Shown: positions 12,385 to 24,570 of the stretch, piece by piece
Layout: each line of letters begins with the position of its first letter
Position numbering within the stretch: the stretch's first letter is position 1
From: Bolinopsis microptera
Taxonomy: Eukaryota > Ctenophora > Tentaculata > Lobata > Bolinopsidae
Direction of reading: 5' to 3'
Length of the DNA: 64,000 nt
Assembly (NCBI RefSeq): GCF_026151205.1
Contig: NC_087084.1
Span: 7,363,394 to 7,427,393 of the forward strand
The notes under the pieces: generated by a model
What the model was told of the DNA's origin: nothing
The model's database searches: none
What the model saw: the letters and a program-made list of their open reading frames with translations, nothing else
Translations under genes and position numbers: made by a program

Positions 12385-13406
12385 CATATAAATATGCGTT
12401 GTTAATTGAAAATAATTATCTCTTGCAGTCCCAAGCTTTAGCTGGATATTTGTGTAAAAAGGTGCCCCACGGTTACCACTTACACTCTCATAGGTGAATC
12501 GGTTAACATTTATAAAACCAAAACGAATATAGTTTACTACCACACATTAAAAAATCAGACCATACCAGTAGGTTGCATATTTAAAAATTTTAAAAAAAAT
12601 AATAAAAAAAACAGACCAGTCGGAGAATCAATTTCGAGATTTCCTCTTTAAAGATGAAAGAATGTATAATGATAAAATATTGTTTGCTGTAAAAAATGTT
12701 TGACAATGACGATAATTGTGCTGATCGAGTAAAACGTCAAAGTAGGAAGAATGCTGAAGCAAAACATCACAGTGCAGTGTGTAGCGCCCCATTAAATATT
12801 TTATGAATATTTTATAAATATTTTAGGGAATGATCCCCTATTAATTACGTTGATCGGATTATCGTGTTTATGGAGATTATATGGGAGGTTAATAATCGTG
12901 TTACCGTGTTTATATGGAGAGACATGTCCAAAACATTTACCAGTTGAACATTAGTAAGCCATCATTAGTAGACATTTAATGTTATTCAATACGGAGTACG
13001 TAAGTTTCAACAGTATAATTATATTTAAGAAATTCATAAATGTAAAAGGTAGCTTATTAAGTACGATAAAATTTAAATATAAAATTTAAGTGTAAAATGT
13101 AAATGTGAAATGTAAAAATAAAATGTAAATATAAAATGTAAAATAATCAGCGAATGACTAGATATTGGACGACATAAACGAATTATCCCGCAATTTCCAA
13201 CAGGAAAAAAAAGTGCAAACGGTAGGAATGTATTCCATGGAACTCTGTCAGATTAATCATGATGTGATTTGGGGACAAAAATATAACCGATTTTAGTGCT
13301 TCAGCCTTGAAATATATATGCCCGGAAGATTTAATTTTGCAGCCTTGCAAATTTTGTAATCAGATACTTCGTTAGGCTCGATCACTGTTAGGAGATTAAA
13401 CCAGGA

Positions 13407-13806
13407 AATGTCAGAGTCAGAGTCAGAGTCAGAGTCAGAGTCAGAGTCAGAGTCAGAGTCAGAGTCAGAGTCAGAGTCAGAGTCAGAGTCAGAGTCAGAG
13501 TCAGAGTCAGAGTCAGAGTCAGAGTCAGAGTCAGAGTCAGAGTCAGAGTCAGAGTCAGAGTCAGAGTCAGAGTCAGAGTCAGAGTCAGAGTCAGAGTCAG
13601 AGTCAGAGTCAGAGTCAGAGTCAGAGTCAGATTCAGAGTCAGAGTCAGAGTCAGAGTCAGAGTCAGAGTCAGAGTCAGAGTCAGAGTCAGAGTCAGAGTT
13701 AGAGTCAGAGTTAGAGTCAGAGTCAGAGTCAGAGTCAGAGTCAGAGTCAGAGTCAGAGTCAGAGTCAGAGTCAGAGTCAGAGTCAGAGTCAGAGTCAGAG
13801 TCAGAT
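13407..13806. repeat. (TCAGAG)n hexanucleotide array, about 67 copies
   Basis: An almost pure 6-bp tandem repeat of 400 bp with four single-base changes. It is open in several frames: Ser-Glu on the plus strand, Ser-Asp on the minus strand. The minus frame has non-repeat flanks (222 codons, 13961-13293), but nothing else supports a gene. Confidence 0.95.
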
Positions 13807-15324
13807 CCGTGACCCTGTGCAGTACTCCACAGTTTGGTATTTGCAGGTTTTATCTTTTGAAAAATATACACAATACATTTGTGCTGTTTTTGATCAAAAA
13901 TCCAAAAATCTGTGACTTTATCTCCGGCTAGAAATAAATCGTTATGTTTTGCAGTGATCATGAAAGAAGCTGCTTCGTCTCAAGTGGTTTTCAGTTTTGT
14001 GCTCCAGCCCAGAGGTAACGAGGACATTTTAATTAGTCTCAACGAACATTTAATACTTCAATATTATAAAGATGGTTAATAAAATGTAAGACTAGAATCG
14101 AATTACCACAATATCCCAAATATCATACATATTACGAAAAAAGGAGAGAACGGAAGAGACAGAGAGAAATGAGAAACATCAGGACGTTTGAATTTCCGAC
14201 TTTATATCCGAGTTGCAACTTGAAGAACCGTGCAGGATCACCCAGCACCCAGGAGTAAACAATGATAATTCCAGTTCCTATAGCCATGTGATTTGAGCTC
14301 CTCCTTGGTTTCACACGCAGCAAATCATGCATAATCTTTTAGTTGAGGTTCCTCAGAATTAAACAAATTGAGAATATTGTTCGATTTTATTTCCAGAATT
14401 ATGCATTTAAGACGCTTGATTTCGATTATAGATGGTTAAAACGAAAATAAAATGAAAAAATGTAGCCGAATCTTGGCGTATTATACCCACAACTTCAACA
14501 ATATAAGCATCAAATAGAACATCATTGAATGAACTTGTTGAATTTCTATACGACCCCTATTATAGTTTAATATGAATGAAATGGATTTGTAATAGATACC
14601 GCGGAGGATTGCAAATTCACAGAGGACTACGAACTGATATTTTCTGACTGATAACAAGGTGACGCCTCTTCCACAACCCTCTCCTTACCAGGGTGGTACT
14701 ACAGACGCCTCTTCCACAGTCCCCATTGCGCCTCCCACACGGAGAATTCTTGCAAATCATCAGAAGTGTGAACACAATGACTTCCTAGATGTGCAATATT
14801 ATCGAATTTTATTTCATTTATGGTCATTTATCACCTCTGCAGATCCTTTGCTTCAGCCAGTTGATTCGGTTAACTTTAGGAAAAATGTTGCAGGCCTTTC
14901 AAAACTATATACTATATATATATATATATGAATATTTCAAAACTGAGTACATGAATATCGTTGCTCTGAACTTGTTTCAGCCGATCACAGAAATCAAAGG
15001 TACAGTTAAAATTAAAGCAACGACGGTTAAGGAAGTGAATTCCATAGTTCATACTGCTGATATCTGGATATTATCCGGTTGGAAGAGACAAGGACAAGTG
15101 AAACAAGGAAGTTAGGAGTAAGGGCAAATTTTCGGCGTCAACGCCATCTTCAGGCTAAAATTGTTATAAATGTTAGTATATATTTTTCATACTGCCTTCA
15201 CTGCATTGTGCTGCTATTCATTTAACCCACCTTTACATTTCCGATCATTCGGCTCAGTTATACAAATCACAAATGCATGTGATATTGCATAAATCCAACG
15301 GAATCCTTAACTCACTAGACTAGG

Positions 15325-15392
15325 GGACGCCCAGATTCGAACCACCAATCTCCGGGTTATTGAAAAACGATACCACTCGGCGACCCAGCCAT
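15325..15392 (-). repeat. tRNA-like / SINE-like fragment with Pol III A and B boxes
   Basis: The minus strand shows an A-box-like TCGCCGAGTGG (15373-15383) and a B-box GGTTCGAATCT (15333-15343) at tRNA-like spacing. The T-arm and acceptor stem do not pair well, so a functional tRNA is unlikely. A tRNA-derived SINE head or tRNA pseudogene fits better. Confidence 0.4.
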
Positions 15393-16398
15393 AAAAACAT
15401 TGAAAAATGTTTGTCCAATGTTTGTCCAATGTTTGTATTATGTTCTGCCCAAAATTTCGGTTGAGTCTTTAGTCTTATTCAGGTAGCAAATAGCATTATT
15501 GATCGTAAGCTGTTAGATATAAAAAAAGTGAATAATGTGTTATCATCATAACATCATATTTCATATTAACATTGACTGAAACATAAAATACGTGAATCAA
15601 AAGCGTTACTTCTACAAGTTTAAATAACATGACCATGAATAATTGAATATTACTGGCCAGCTACTGAACGTCCACAATTTAGCTCGTATTATTAGTAATT
15701 ATCAAACCGGTATTTAACTGTGATACAGTTTTGTTGATTCATTGGCAAAGAATTTTGCGTTAAACTTCTTTAAAAAAAATCCCGGTTCGGTCCCGGTCAC
15801 AATTCGGCATTTTGGCTGGGATTCCCGGTCCCGGCCGATTTTTGAACGGGACCAGAATAAAGCTAACTCGGAGACAAGTTTCACAAAAATTCAGGCTGAA
15901 GCATATAACTTTCAGAATATATTCTAAGGACCATTTAAAGGAGATTATAGACTGAACGAACATTTTTTATTCGTTTTTGAAAATCTCGGATCTCAAAAAA
16001 TCTCCATTAAAACGATTTGAATGCTTACGAATTAACATGAGATGCCTATAATTTTTTTAGACAAAGATTTCTTGGCAAAGTGAGATAGCACTGTTTACAG
16101 TTAAAATGATTCGGATGTTTACAGTCAGGAAAAATGTTTGAACAAATCATCGGACCATCTTTGAATAAATTCGAAGCAGGCGTTTTTCTGCAGTTGTTGT
16201 TGTTGTTGTTGTTGTTGTTGTTGATCTATGTTCGAAACTATCTTTAGTAATTATCAGCCATGAACTAGAACCACGGTAATTTTATAATCATTATTACATT
16301 CTAGGATACATTTTCATTTTCATTATCCCGCATTTATTTTAGAGTGTGCTGATAATGAAAACGAGTAGATTCGGAATCTGTAAAATCAAGTCTTGTGC

Positions 16399-16457
16399 TG
16401 TAATTATGTAATTATGTAATTATGTAATTATGTAATTATGTAATTATGTAATTATGT
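16399..16457. repeat. (TAATTATG)n microsatellite, left block
   Basis: About seven copies of an 8-bp unit abut the 3' end of the LINE fragment at 16458. The same unit resumes at its other end. Confidence 0.95.
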
Positions 16458-17025
16458 GAGAAAATACTACAATATAATCAAGGTACGATGTTGGATACCT
16501 GAGTTCTATATCTTTCGATAGCAACTCCATCTATGTATCTGCTTAGCTTCCATCACTGATCCTGGTACTTGAGATTCCAGGTGTGGCTTTAAACAATGTT
16601 TTAAGGGCCCAACACTCAGCTCACTCAGTTGATGGTAGAACAGTGGGTCTTTGTGCGATGTTGTAGCAGGGACTCCACTTCTTGTTTTCTCTTGCTAACC
16701 AGATTGCATAGGAACATCTGAGAGCAACCAAAGCCGCCTCTTGGAACACTGCTTTCTTTACTCTCTTTGTAACACCAAAGTAGTTTAGTAGGGCTGGTAA
16801 GGTATGATGCCAGAAGCCTCTACACCCAACCTCTACCGTAAAAAGCTAAGCTTTCCACCCACTGCCATGCAGCCCAGGAATAAGCTCTCTGTTGTAACGT
16901 GCTTGTTTACGTTCTACATGGTGACTAAAGTTACTCTCGTCACCAACTGTCAACTCTACTAATATGACCACCTTTCCTTTATCAGACCAGACTACAATAT
17001 CGGGACGTTCTGCAGTTCCGTAGTG
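16458..17025 (-). mobile_element. 3' fragment of an R2-like LINE inside an 8-bp microsatellite
   Basis: This is the reverse-complement match of the 3' third of the LINE at 21530-23812. On the minus strand it reads the restriction-like endonuclease signature ERPDIVVW followed by VELTVGDE, with both positions that are stop codons in the other copy still open here. The coding frame ends shortly after at a stop shared by both copies. It is 5' truncated at about 17025 and flanked on both sides by (TAATTATG)n. Confidence 0.85.
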
Positions 17026-17361
17026 TATGTAATTATGTAATTATGTAATTATGTAATTATGTAATTATGTAATTATGTAATTATGTAATTATGTAATTAT
17101 GTAATTATGTAATTATGTAATTATGTCATTATGTAATTATGTAATTATGTAATTATGTAATTATGTAATTATGTAATTATGTAATTATGTAATTATGTAA
17201 TTATGTAATTATGTAATTATGTAATTATGTAATTATGTAATTATGTAATTATGTAATTATGTAATTATGTAATTATGTAATTATGTAATTATGTAATTAT
17301 GTAATTATATAATTATGTAATTATGTACTTATGTAATTATGTAATTATGTAATTATGTAAT
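17026..17361. repeat. (TAATTATG)n microsatellite, right block
   Basis: About 42 copies of the same 8-bp unit as at 16399, with a few substitutions. Confidence 0.97.
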
Positions 17362-18099
17362 TGTAATCATGCTTAATAATAATTTATCCTGGAATCCAAT
17401 GAAATATAGTGTGTATTATATCTTTTAAGATTGATGATCTGATGAATTAGAGTCAAACTCTTTAAAACCGTGTCTATGAAACGTTTACTCCGACAAGTTC
17501 TCCAAATTTATTTAACCAGGTTACAAAGAAATAGTTCCAATATTAACAAGAAATGCGGCCGCTTTTCTTTTGTGGATGGCCGCTCAATTTCCCGATCCGT
17601 GATGGCGTATTTATTATATTCCATCATCCATACAACCTGGGGACGGCCCAGTCTTTACTGTTTATATAAACATGCAAATATGGCGAAGTGACATGCCGAC
17701 TGCCGAGCGCCGCCCAGTTAATATAATTCTATATTGAATTTGAAAATCGTGTATACTTTTATGTAACCACATGTTTATTGTTTATGCAACCTGACACGGA
17801 TCTGTGCAAAATAGTAATACTAACTCAAAATAATAATAATATGCTATCAATTAGTGCCTAGTGGGATACGCACATGATGAAATTAATAATGTACTTGGTT
17901 GGTTCAGCGCCGCGCGCCAACAATTATATAATTCAGATTATCACGCAAAATAACTTTGCGCAGGTAGTCACGTGGGCGATAACAGTGCTCGCAAGCACGT
18001 ACGGTGGTCGCACACTCGCAGGTCGCAAAGCTACCATATTTTAAAAAAAACCTCGATCGCTAACCCTTGTCCTTGACTCTTTTGTGCCTTCGGCACGAG
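17362..18099. other. Intergenic segment with short palindromes
   Basis: No gene seen. It holds a CACGTG site near 17970, the palindromic TGCTCGCAAGCA, and near 18080-18103 a hairpin (GTGCC-TTC-GGCAC) just past the transporter stop. These resemble pieces of the hairpin-rich elements at 27117 and 54516 but do not form a clear copy. Confidence 0.4.
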
Positions 18100-20341
18100 T
18101 CATGGATCGGGAAAAAATACACCAAGTCCTGAAATTGCAGTTATAGTTGGAATTTGACTCTTTTCCGTCAACGACAGGGCTGATAGGACAGTCCCAAAAA
18201 TAGAAGAAAGGCTTAGAACGGTGTTGAAGATCTTAGCAGATTGTTCTCCGAGGTTACTATTGTCCAAACTCCACTTTTTGTAAAGGTAGAACTTCCTGGG
18301 GGTATACAGGTTAAGATGACACGCCTCCCCTATCCCCATTAGAATCAATCCTATCAACAACTGGTGTGTAAATTCCAAGAATTTGAAATCACATGTTGTG
18401 GCTCCGAATGCAACTACTGCTCCACAGTGATAGAAAAAGCTTCCAATTGCCATTGTGGTGATGACATTAAGCGTTTTGATTCTACCAGCTATAAAGCTCA
18501 ATGTTAACGCAGAAATTAATGAGGCAATGTTAGAGATGTGCACTAATTGTACGGCTAACGAAAGGGAAATGGTGGTGGAATTCAAGATCCTTGCCGGAAG
18601 CACATACAGTATGAGATCACTTAACGCATTATTCAGGAACAAGACTATATCGGGAAAGTATAATGCGATGTTTTGTGACCAAAGTGGAATAGACTGAGGG
18701 CCGATGCTGTTACTTCGATCTGTCAATTCTGGGGACTCGGTGGAATCAACTTTTTGTTCATTATTTTCTTTCACCTCTATATTTGTTAGGAATGGAAATA
18801 CTAAAAGAGGGAGGATGTTGAAGGAGGCTATACCAAGACCAACTAATACCCACCCACCAGCTACAAATAGCTCAGTGCCCAATATTGCTGAGAGGATTGC
18901 CCCAACTTGCATGAAACTGCTTATCAAGATCATCGCATTTTTATCTTCCTTAAGATACAAATCTATAACCTCGCCCTGAAATATATCATGAATAACTGTT
19001 CCTGCAATATAAAAATATTAATAATTCTAAATTTGCAATTTTTGGAAGCTGTAAATCATATGCTCTGCACAGTATAAAATATAAATTAGAAAAAACAGAT
19101 GGCCGCGCAGATGGAATAAATATAATTCCTCACCTAAACAAACACATGCATTATGCCAATTGCAAACCCTTGAATACCCCTCAGTAATGCTATAGTTCCA
19201 AAAATAATAGGAGCATCACAGTTCATATCAATGAATACTTGAATCAAAGCCATCATGGAGGAGCAGGTCAGGTTCAAAAGGCTCGCACAAAAATATCTTT
19301 TGAAAAGGGACGCGTTTATGATGGTTTTTGGAAGAAAGTTGTAGATGTATGGGCCAGCAGGCGAAGTTATTAGAGCTGCAGAAATGGAAACAGCTTGCCT
19401 GAAAAAACAGTGATTGTTTTTTACTTTAAATTTTATATAATTGGTTAAACTCTTGAAGAAGTGCTATAGGTTTTCTACTTTTAAATTAATATAATTTCAC
19501 TTGAGTTTAAACTCTCGATGCATCTTCCTTGGAACTACAGCTTTACGTAATGCAAACATTTTTATGCTTGGAAAATCTTGAAGCTAATTAAATATTAAAT
19601 ATGTATTATTATCAATATTCAATGAAACAAGAAATTTTAATGAAACAAGAAATTTAATTTTAGCACATTTTACAGAATAAAAAGATGTAAAACAATTTAT
19701 AAAATATAAATATAATGCCCATTTGGTGTATGACTTTTTGTCCTTGACTGCTAGTTTGGTTTTGGAAGGACAGGTAACTAACGTGGCAAGGAATGCGCGT
19801 GCCTGAAAGCTTTTGCACACACCGAAACGCTAGTTTAGTTACGTTTTTTAGAGACAAGGCTCATATTAGCCATTAGGACTAGAAGAACATTGTTAGCAGA
19901 CATTAGGGGTTCTGTTTATAGTTGTTACTATAGGTTGCAGTCTTGTTGTGACAAAAAGTCTACACTATAAAACATGCTTTAGTTTATATTGTGTAGTTCA
20001 AGGATATAAAATGCAGCTTCAAGGTGGATATTGGAGAGCTGGCGAAAGATTATGACCTTTGTATCAATGGTAATAATAAATATTATATATTGAATATTGA
20101 ATATGTATTCAGCCGCTTTGAAATCGGCAATTTTTATTTTTACTAATATTGGTTGCTGATATGAGCAGGATACAAATGCTTCATTTCATTATGTAATCTC
20201 AATTACCTATTATGGTACTGAAGCCAGATTGTTTAAGGAAGTCTAGATAAAATCCGGACGGATACAGTCGGGTCAAAAATACGACGTACATTCCAATGCA
20301 GGCAAAGATCACTATAGTCATCCAATGGCATGTTGTCATTT
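18100..20341 (-). pseudogene. Major facilitator transporter, SLC18B1-like; exon phases inconsistent
   Basis: Three exon blocks on the minus strand encode membrane segments of a 12-TM major facilitator. 20341-20207 has an in-frame ATG at 20339 and the first TM, ending FSTIIG. 19398 to about 19134 carries TM2-TM4 with SPAGPYIYN and LLRGIQGF. 19001 or 18975 to 18100 carries TM5 to about TM11, with QVGAILSAILG resembling motif C. Similarity to vesicular amine/polyamine-type SLC18 members is from recollection of the family. Problems: joining block 1 to block 2 at the obvious acceptor shifts the frame. Block 2 reads a TAG directly at its best donor. The last block ends at 18100 with no twelfth TM, although a donor (CTTG then GTGTAT) precedes the stop. 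It may be a decaying gene, an assembly error, or a gene using alternative sites that I cannot confirm. Confidence 0.6.
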
Positions 20342-20641
20342 CTGCAAATGTTATAGTAATTGATATGAAGGTAATCTTAAATATTTATAATTTGAAGAGA
20401 TACGACCGGATAACTGATGCAATGAACGAAGTTTGGATGACTCGGAGCTAGGTAATCTAAAAAGTAAAACTGAATACAGGAGAGACTGAGTTAGTTAAAT
20501 ACATTATCAAGACTGTGTTAAAGAACAATCTCCCTCAAGCAGAAGTGAATATTCACCATTCAGTTTATTGATAGCAAGCTGGAAGAGTCAAGAGATATAA
20601 GACTCGCCACTTTCTCGAACCCTTCTTGATAGGCTACGTAC

Positions 20642-20941
20642 CAGTGGCGTAACTTTGCCTGTTGGCGCCCCCCCCCCCCCCACCGAAAAATCGCCCCCCT
20701 GTTGGCGCCCCCTCCCCTTTTGGTGCCCATCCCTAAAATTGAACAAATTAGGTGATTTTAGAGGATACGCTAAAATCTCTAAAAAAGTGTGTATCTAGAG
20801 CAAAACGCGCAGTTTTGCTAGTACTTTAGTTAAGTTTTTGAAATTGTCCCACATTCAAACGACGATTTGGCGCCCCCCTAAGACGGCGCCCCCCCCCCCC
20901 CCCGCACAGCGGGGTCAGCGGGGCCCTTCGTTACGCCACTG
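20642..20941. mobile_element. hAT-type MITE, 300 bp, with perfect 8-bp target duplication
   Basis: Terminal inverted repeats CAGTGGCGTAAC and GTTACGCCACTG are perfect. They are flanked by an 8-bp direct duplication CTACGTAC at 20634-20641 and 20942-20949. 8-bp duplications and CAGTGG-type ends are characteristic of hAT elements. The inside is C-rich (runs of 14-15 C) and non-coding, so this is a non-autonomous copy, and its intact duplication suggests recent insertion. Confidence 0.92.
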
Positions 20942-21529
20942 CTACGTACACGATATATCAAAAGAAATAACCTTAACTTCGTATCGCTGGTAGTGGTAAC
21001 GTTTTACTCAGACCCAGGTATTCTAGAATCTAGATGCAGATGTATATCAAGAATGCAGAATGATCACGAAGTAAACCTTGATATGTAATTACAATTCTCT
21101 GCGAAGAAACAATAGGCCTTAGAGAACATTTGTCGATGAAATATGGGCTTGTTAAAGGACAATGCCAATATTGCAATTGATTCTACAACAAAGCATTAAG
21201 CAATAAAGCACACAGTGGTCGACCGGGGCCCCGGCCCCGGCAAAAATCACAACCCCCGGCCCTTCCTGGCCCCGGCCAAAATTTGGCAAATCGCCGGGGG
21301 TAAACCCCGGCCCCGGCCCCGGCCAATAAATTTAACCCCGTCCCCGGCCAAAAACCATGCATTTGCTAGAGGCACAGCCGGGGATTTCATGAACGATTTT
21401 GGCACATTTTTGAAAGAAATCAAACACAATTTAATGGTAATTATGAAATTTCAAAGTTGAAAAATTTATTGTCTACGCTGAGTACGCTTAAATATTTATA
21501 TAGAAAAATACAACATACGGCTTAAATTA

Positions 21530-23812
21530 GATGGTATTAGATGGAAGAGTTGAAGGATGCCAAATCTAATAGACGACAGATCTTTGCAGTTTGGGTGGAC
21601 CTAATGAACGCTTACGGCTGGGTTCCCGACAACTTGATAATATATGCTCTAAGACATTATAAGTTCCCAGACTGGCTCATAGAATATATGTTTAAGTACT
21701 ACGATGAGCTGATTGTGAGAGTGGTGACAAAGGACTGGAAAACAAACTGGTTCTTTTATATGTTAGGTCTTTTTCAGGGCGACCCTCTATCGGTTGTACT
21801 GTTCTTAATAGTTTTCAACCTACTATTGGATCTCCTGAAAAATCAAAGCGACTTGGATTACAAGCCGTCTTTTAGTTCTGGCAGAACGTCAAGTCGTGCT
21901 TTTGCTGACGACCTAACGCTGATGTCTCCCAGGCTGGAAAAGATGAAGAAGCTATTAGCTAATAGATGTGATGGAAAGATTTCGTACTTGGCCAAGGAAA
22001 ATGAAAGCCAAGCCGAGTAAATGTGTATCCCTGGGGATGAAGGTTATAGATGGAAGGTATGTGTCCTATGACCCTGAAATTTTCATAGATGGAGCTCAAA
22101 TCCAGTTTATTGGAAATACACCGATGAAGTTCCTTGGCCACTGGATATATGTGGATCTGGGCCTCAAAGATACCAAGAAGCTGATAGAAGACAAACTGAT
22201 TACACTGTTTCAGGCAGTGGACGGATCAGGCCTTAATGGAGTGATGAAATGCTGGATTTACAACAACCTCCTAAGTCCTAACCAGCAAGCTCTCCTGGGA
22301 CCTGATGATCTACAATCTCCCGGTTAGTTTTGTCAAAGATCTTGAAGCAATATGTACGAAGTATCTGAAGAAATGGCTAGGTGTAACAAAGACAATTACT
22401 GTCAGTGTGCTTTACAGAAATAAGGATTGCTTTGGATTAAATCTTAAAAGACTATCGGACTTATACAAGTTCCTTCAGGTGTCCAAAGGTTACTCTCTAA
22501 AGAACAGCAAGGATCCTAAAGTTAAGGAGGTCTACGAGCACAGGGCCAAGAAACAAGAAGGGAGCAGTCGGTGGGGTTACACTAATGCGCTGAGTGCTAG
22601 AGAAAGAGATCTTTACTTCAGAGAGTTAGTAGGGGTAACAGTGCAAGGCAGGATGGGCCTGGGATCCAAGAGGAGTTTATCCAGTGAAAAGGAAACACTG
22701 AAAGAACTGGTATCCCACATCTCAGAGCAGGATATCCTGTTGACACTGGTAGACAAGGGAGTTCAAGGACAATTCTCAACATGGGAAAACACCATGCAGC
22801 TAGACCTAGGTTGGAACAACCTTATTTACAACTACAAGATGAGCCCTGCTCTTCTTAAGTTCCACCTCAATGCAACCCATGACGTTGCAAATACTCCAGC
22901 AAACATGAGCCTGTGGAACTATGCTGACACAGGACACTGTCCACTTTGCGGATGGAGACACTGCAACATTAAGCACATTTTGGTAGCTTGCAACTTCTCG
23001 CTGAACAACAAACGATACAATTGGAGGCATAACAACGTGCTGCGGGTCATTGCAAAATCCCTACTGGATCAAATAGAGAAGTTCAACAACAAAGATTTTA
23101 AACTTGAAGTTCAGGACTGGACAGGCTTCAAGTCATCTAGCAGCTGTTACCAAAAACCAAAGACGAAGATGAAAAGAGAGAGCCCTTTTGAGAAAGACCA
23201 AGATCGGCAGTTTATCTGGGACGAAGATGACCTCCCGGCACAGTTCCCCCAGCACATCTACGGAACTGCATAACGTCCTGATATTGTAGTCTGGTCTGAT
23301 AAAGGAAAGGTGGTCATATTAGTAGAGTTGACAGTTGGTGACGAGAGTAACTTTAGTGACCAAGTAGAACGTAAATAAGCACGTTACAACAGAGAGCTTA
23401 TTCCTGGGCTGCATGGCAGTGGTTGGAAAGCTTAGCTTTTTACGGTAGAGGTTAGGTGTAGAGGCTTCTGGCATCATACCTTACCAGCCTTACTAAACTA
23501 CTTTGGTGTTACAAAGAGAGTAAAGAAAGCAGTGTTCCAAGAGGCGGCTTTGGTTGCTCTCAGATGTTCCTATGCAAGAGAAAACAAAAAGTGGAGTCCC
23601 TGCTACAACATCGCACAAAGACCCACTGTTCTACCATCAACTGAGTGAGCTGAGTGTTGGGCCCTTAAAACATTGTTTAAAGACACACCTGGAATCTCAA
23701 GTACCAGGATCAGAGATGGAAGCTAAGCAGATACATAGATGGAGTTGCTATCGAAAGATATAGAACTCAGGTATCCAACATCGTTCCTTGATTAAATTGT
23801 AGTATTTTCTCG
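21530..23812 (+). mobile_element. R2-like LINE with restriction-like endonuclease, 5'-truncated and degraded
   Basis: Non-LTR retrotransposon of the group whose single ORF ends in a restriction-like endonuclease. 21541-22020 holds reverse transcriptase motifs (VWVDLMNAYGW, LFQGDPLS, FADDLTLMSP). The frame then shifts (21968-22327: KPSKCVSLGMK) and again (22305-23273: thumb-like KYLKKWLGV, zinc knuckle CPLCG with IKHILVAC). A TAA at 23271 precedes the endonuclease signature RPDIVVW and VELTVGDE, and another TAA follows at about 23377. Two frameshifts and two stops make it inactive. It sits inside the GC-rich TIR element, between AAATTAGA and CGGCTAGTAAC, which are nearly contiguous in the second copy at 24420-24440. 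Confidence 0.88.
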
Positions 23813-24128
23813 GCTAGTAACATAAAAACCGTGGTTCTTCCTCAGTATGATCAGACTTTTCAATTAATCGTCTCCGAGAAATTTGCGATAAAACATACGT
23901 AGAAACTAGAAAGTATATAAAAATACTGCACTGCAGCTAAAACTTGATCGTGTGTGTACCAATATATATTTTGTAGGAGTAAACATTTTTATGTGAATAA
24001 AACTCCAATTTTGTCCTGCTCTATCATAATATATTGTAACTGTATGTATATTGGATTTCAAAAGAGAATATTTGAAATTGAATTGCTTAACTAAGTTACG
24101 CTGTAAATTATGCTTATCTGCCGAGTCC

Positions 24129-24570
24129 CAGTGGTCGACCGGGGCCCCGGCCAAAATCACAACCCCCGGCCCTTCCCGGCCCCGGTCAAAATTTGGCAAA
24201 TCGCCGGGGCTAAACCCCGGCCCCGGCCAATAAATTTAACCCCGGCCCCGGCCAAAAACCATGCATTTGCCGGGGGCACAGCCGGGGATTTCATGAACGA
24301 TTTTGGCACATTTTTGAAAGAAATCAAACACAATTTAATGGTAATTATGAGATTTCAAAGTTGAAAAATGTATTGTCTACGTTGAGTACGTTTAAATATA
24401 GAAAATACAACATACGGCTTAAATTAGACTACGGCTAGTAACATAAAAACCGTGGTTCTTCCTCAGCATGATCAGACTTTTAAATTAATCGTCTCCGAGA
24501 AATTTGCGATAAAACATACGTACTCGTAGAAACTAAGAAAGTAAAAATACTGCACTGCAGCTAAAATTAC
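24129..24570. repeat. Uninterrupted second copy of the GC-rich repeat
   Basis: Near-identical to 21213-21529 joined to 23813-23940 and lacking the LINE, so it records the empty-site state. It begins with the same CAGTGGTCGACCGGGG end. Confidence 0.88.

Larger units (their letters stand above)
12385..16398. other. Intergenic AT-rich region, no firm gene
   Basis: Apart from the hexanucleotide array (13407-13806), a tRNA-like fragment (15325-15392) and a (TTG)n run near 16195-16224, I see no supported gene. Weak coding hints exist. Minus 14784-14691 reads a cysteine-rich peptide (CKNSPC, NGDCGRGVC) ending at a good donor (CTG then GTAAGG), and GTGGAAGAGGCGTC is repeated just past that donor. 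Plus 14988-15115 has a 40-codon open frame. A CCCGG-rich stretch at 15780-15870 resembles the GC-rich element at 21213. None is assigned. Confidence 0.5.
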
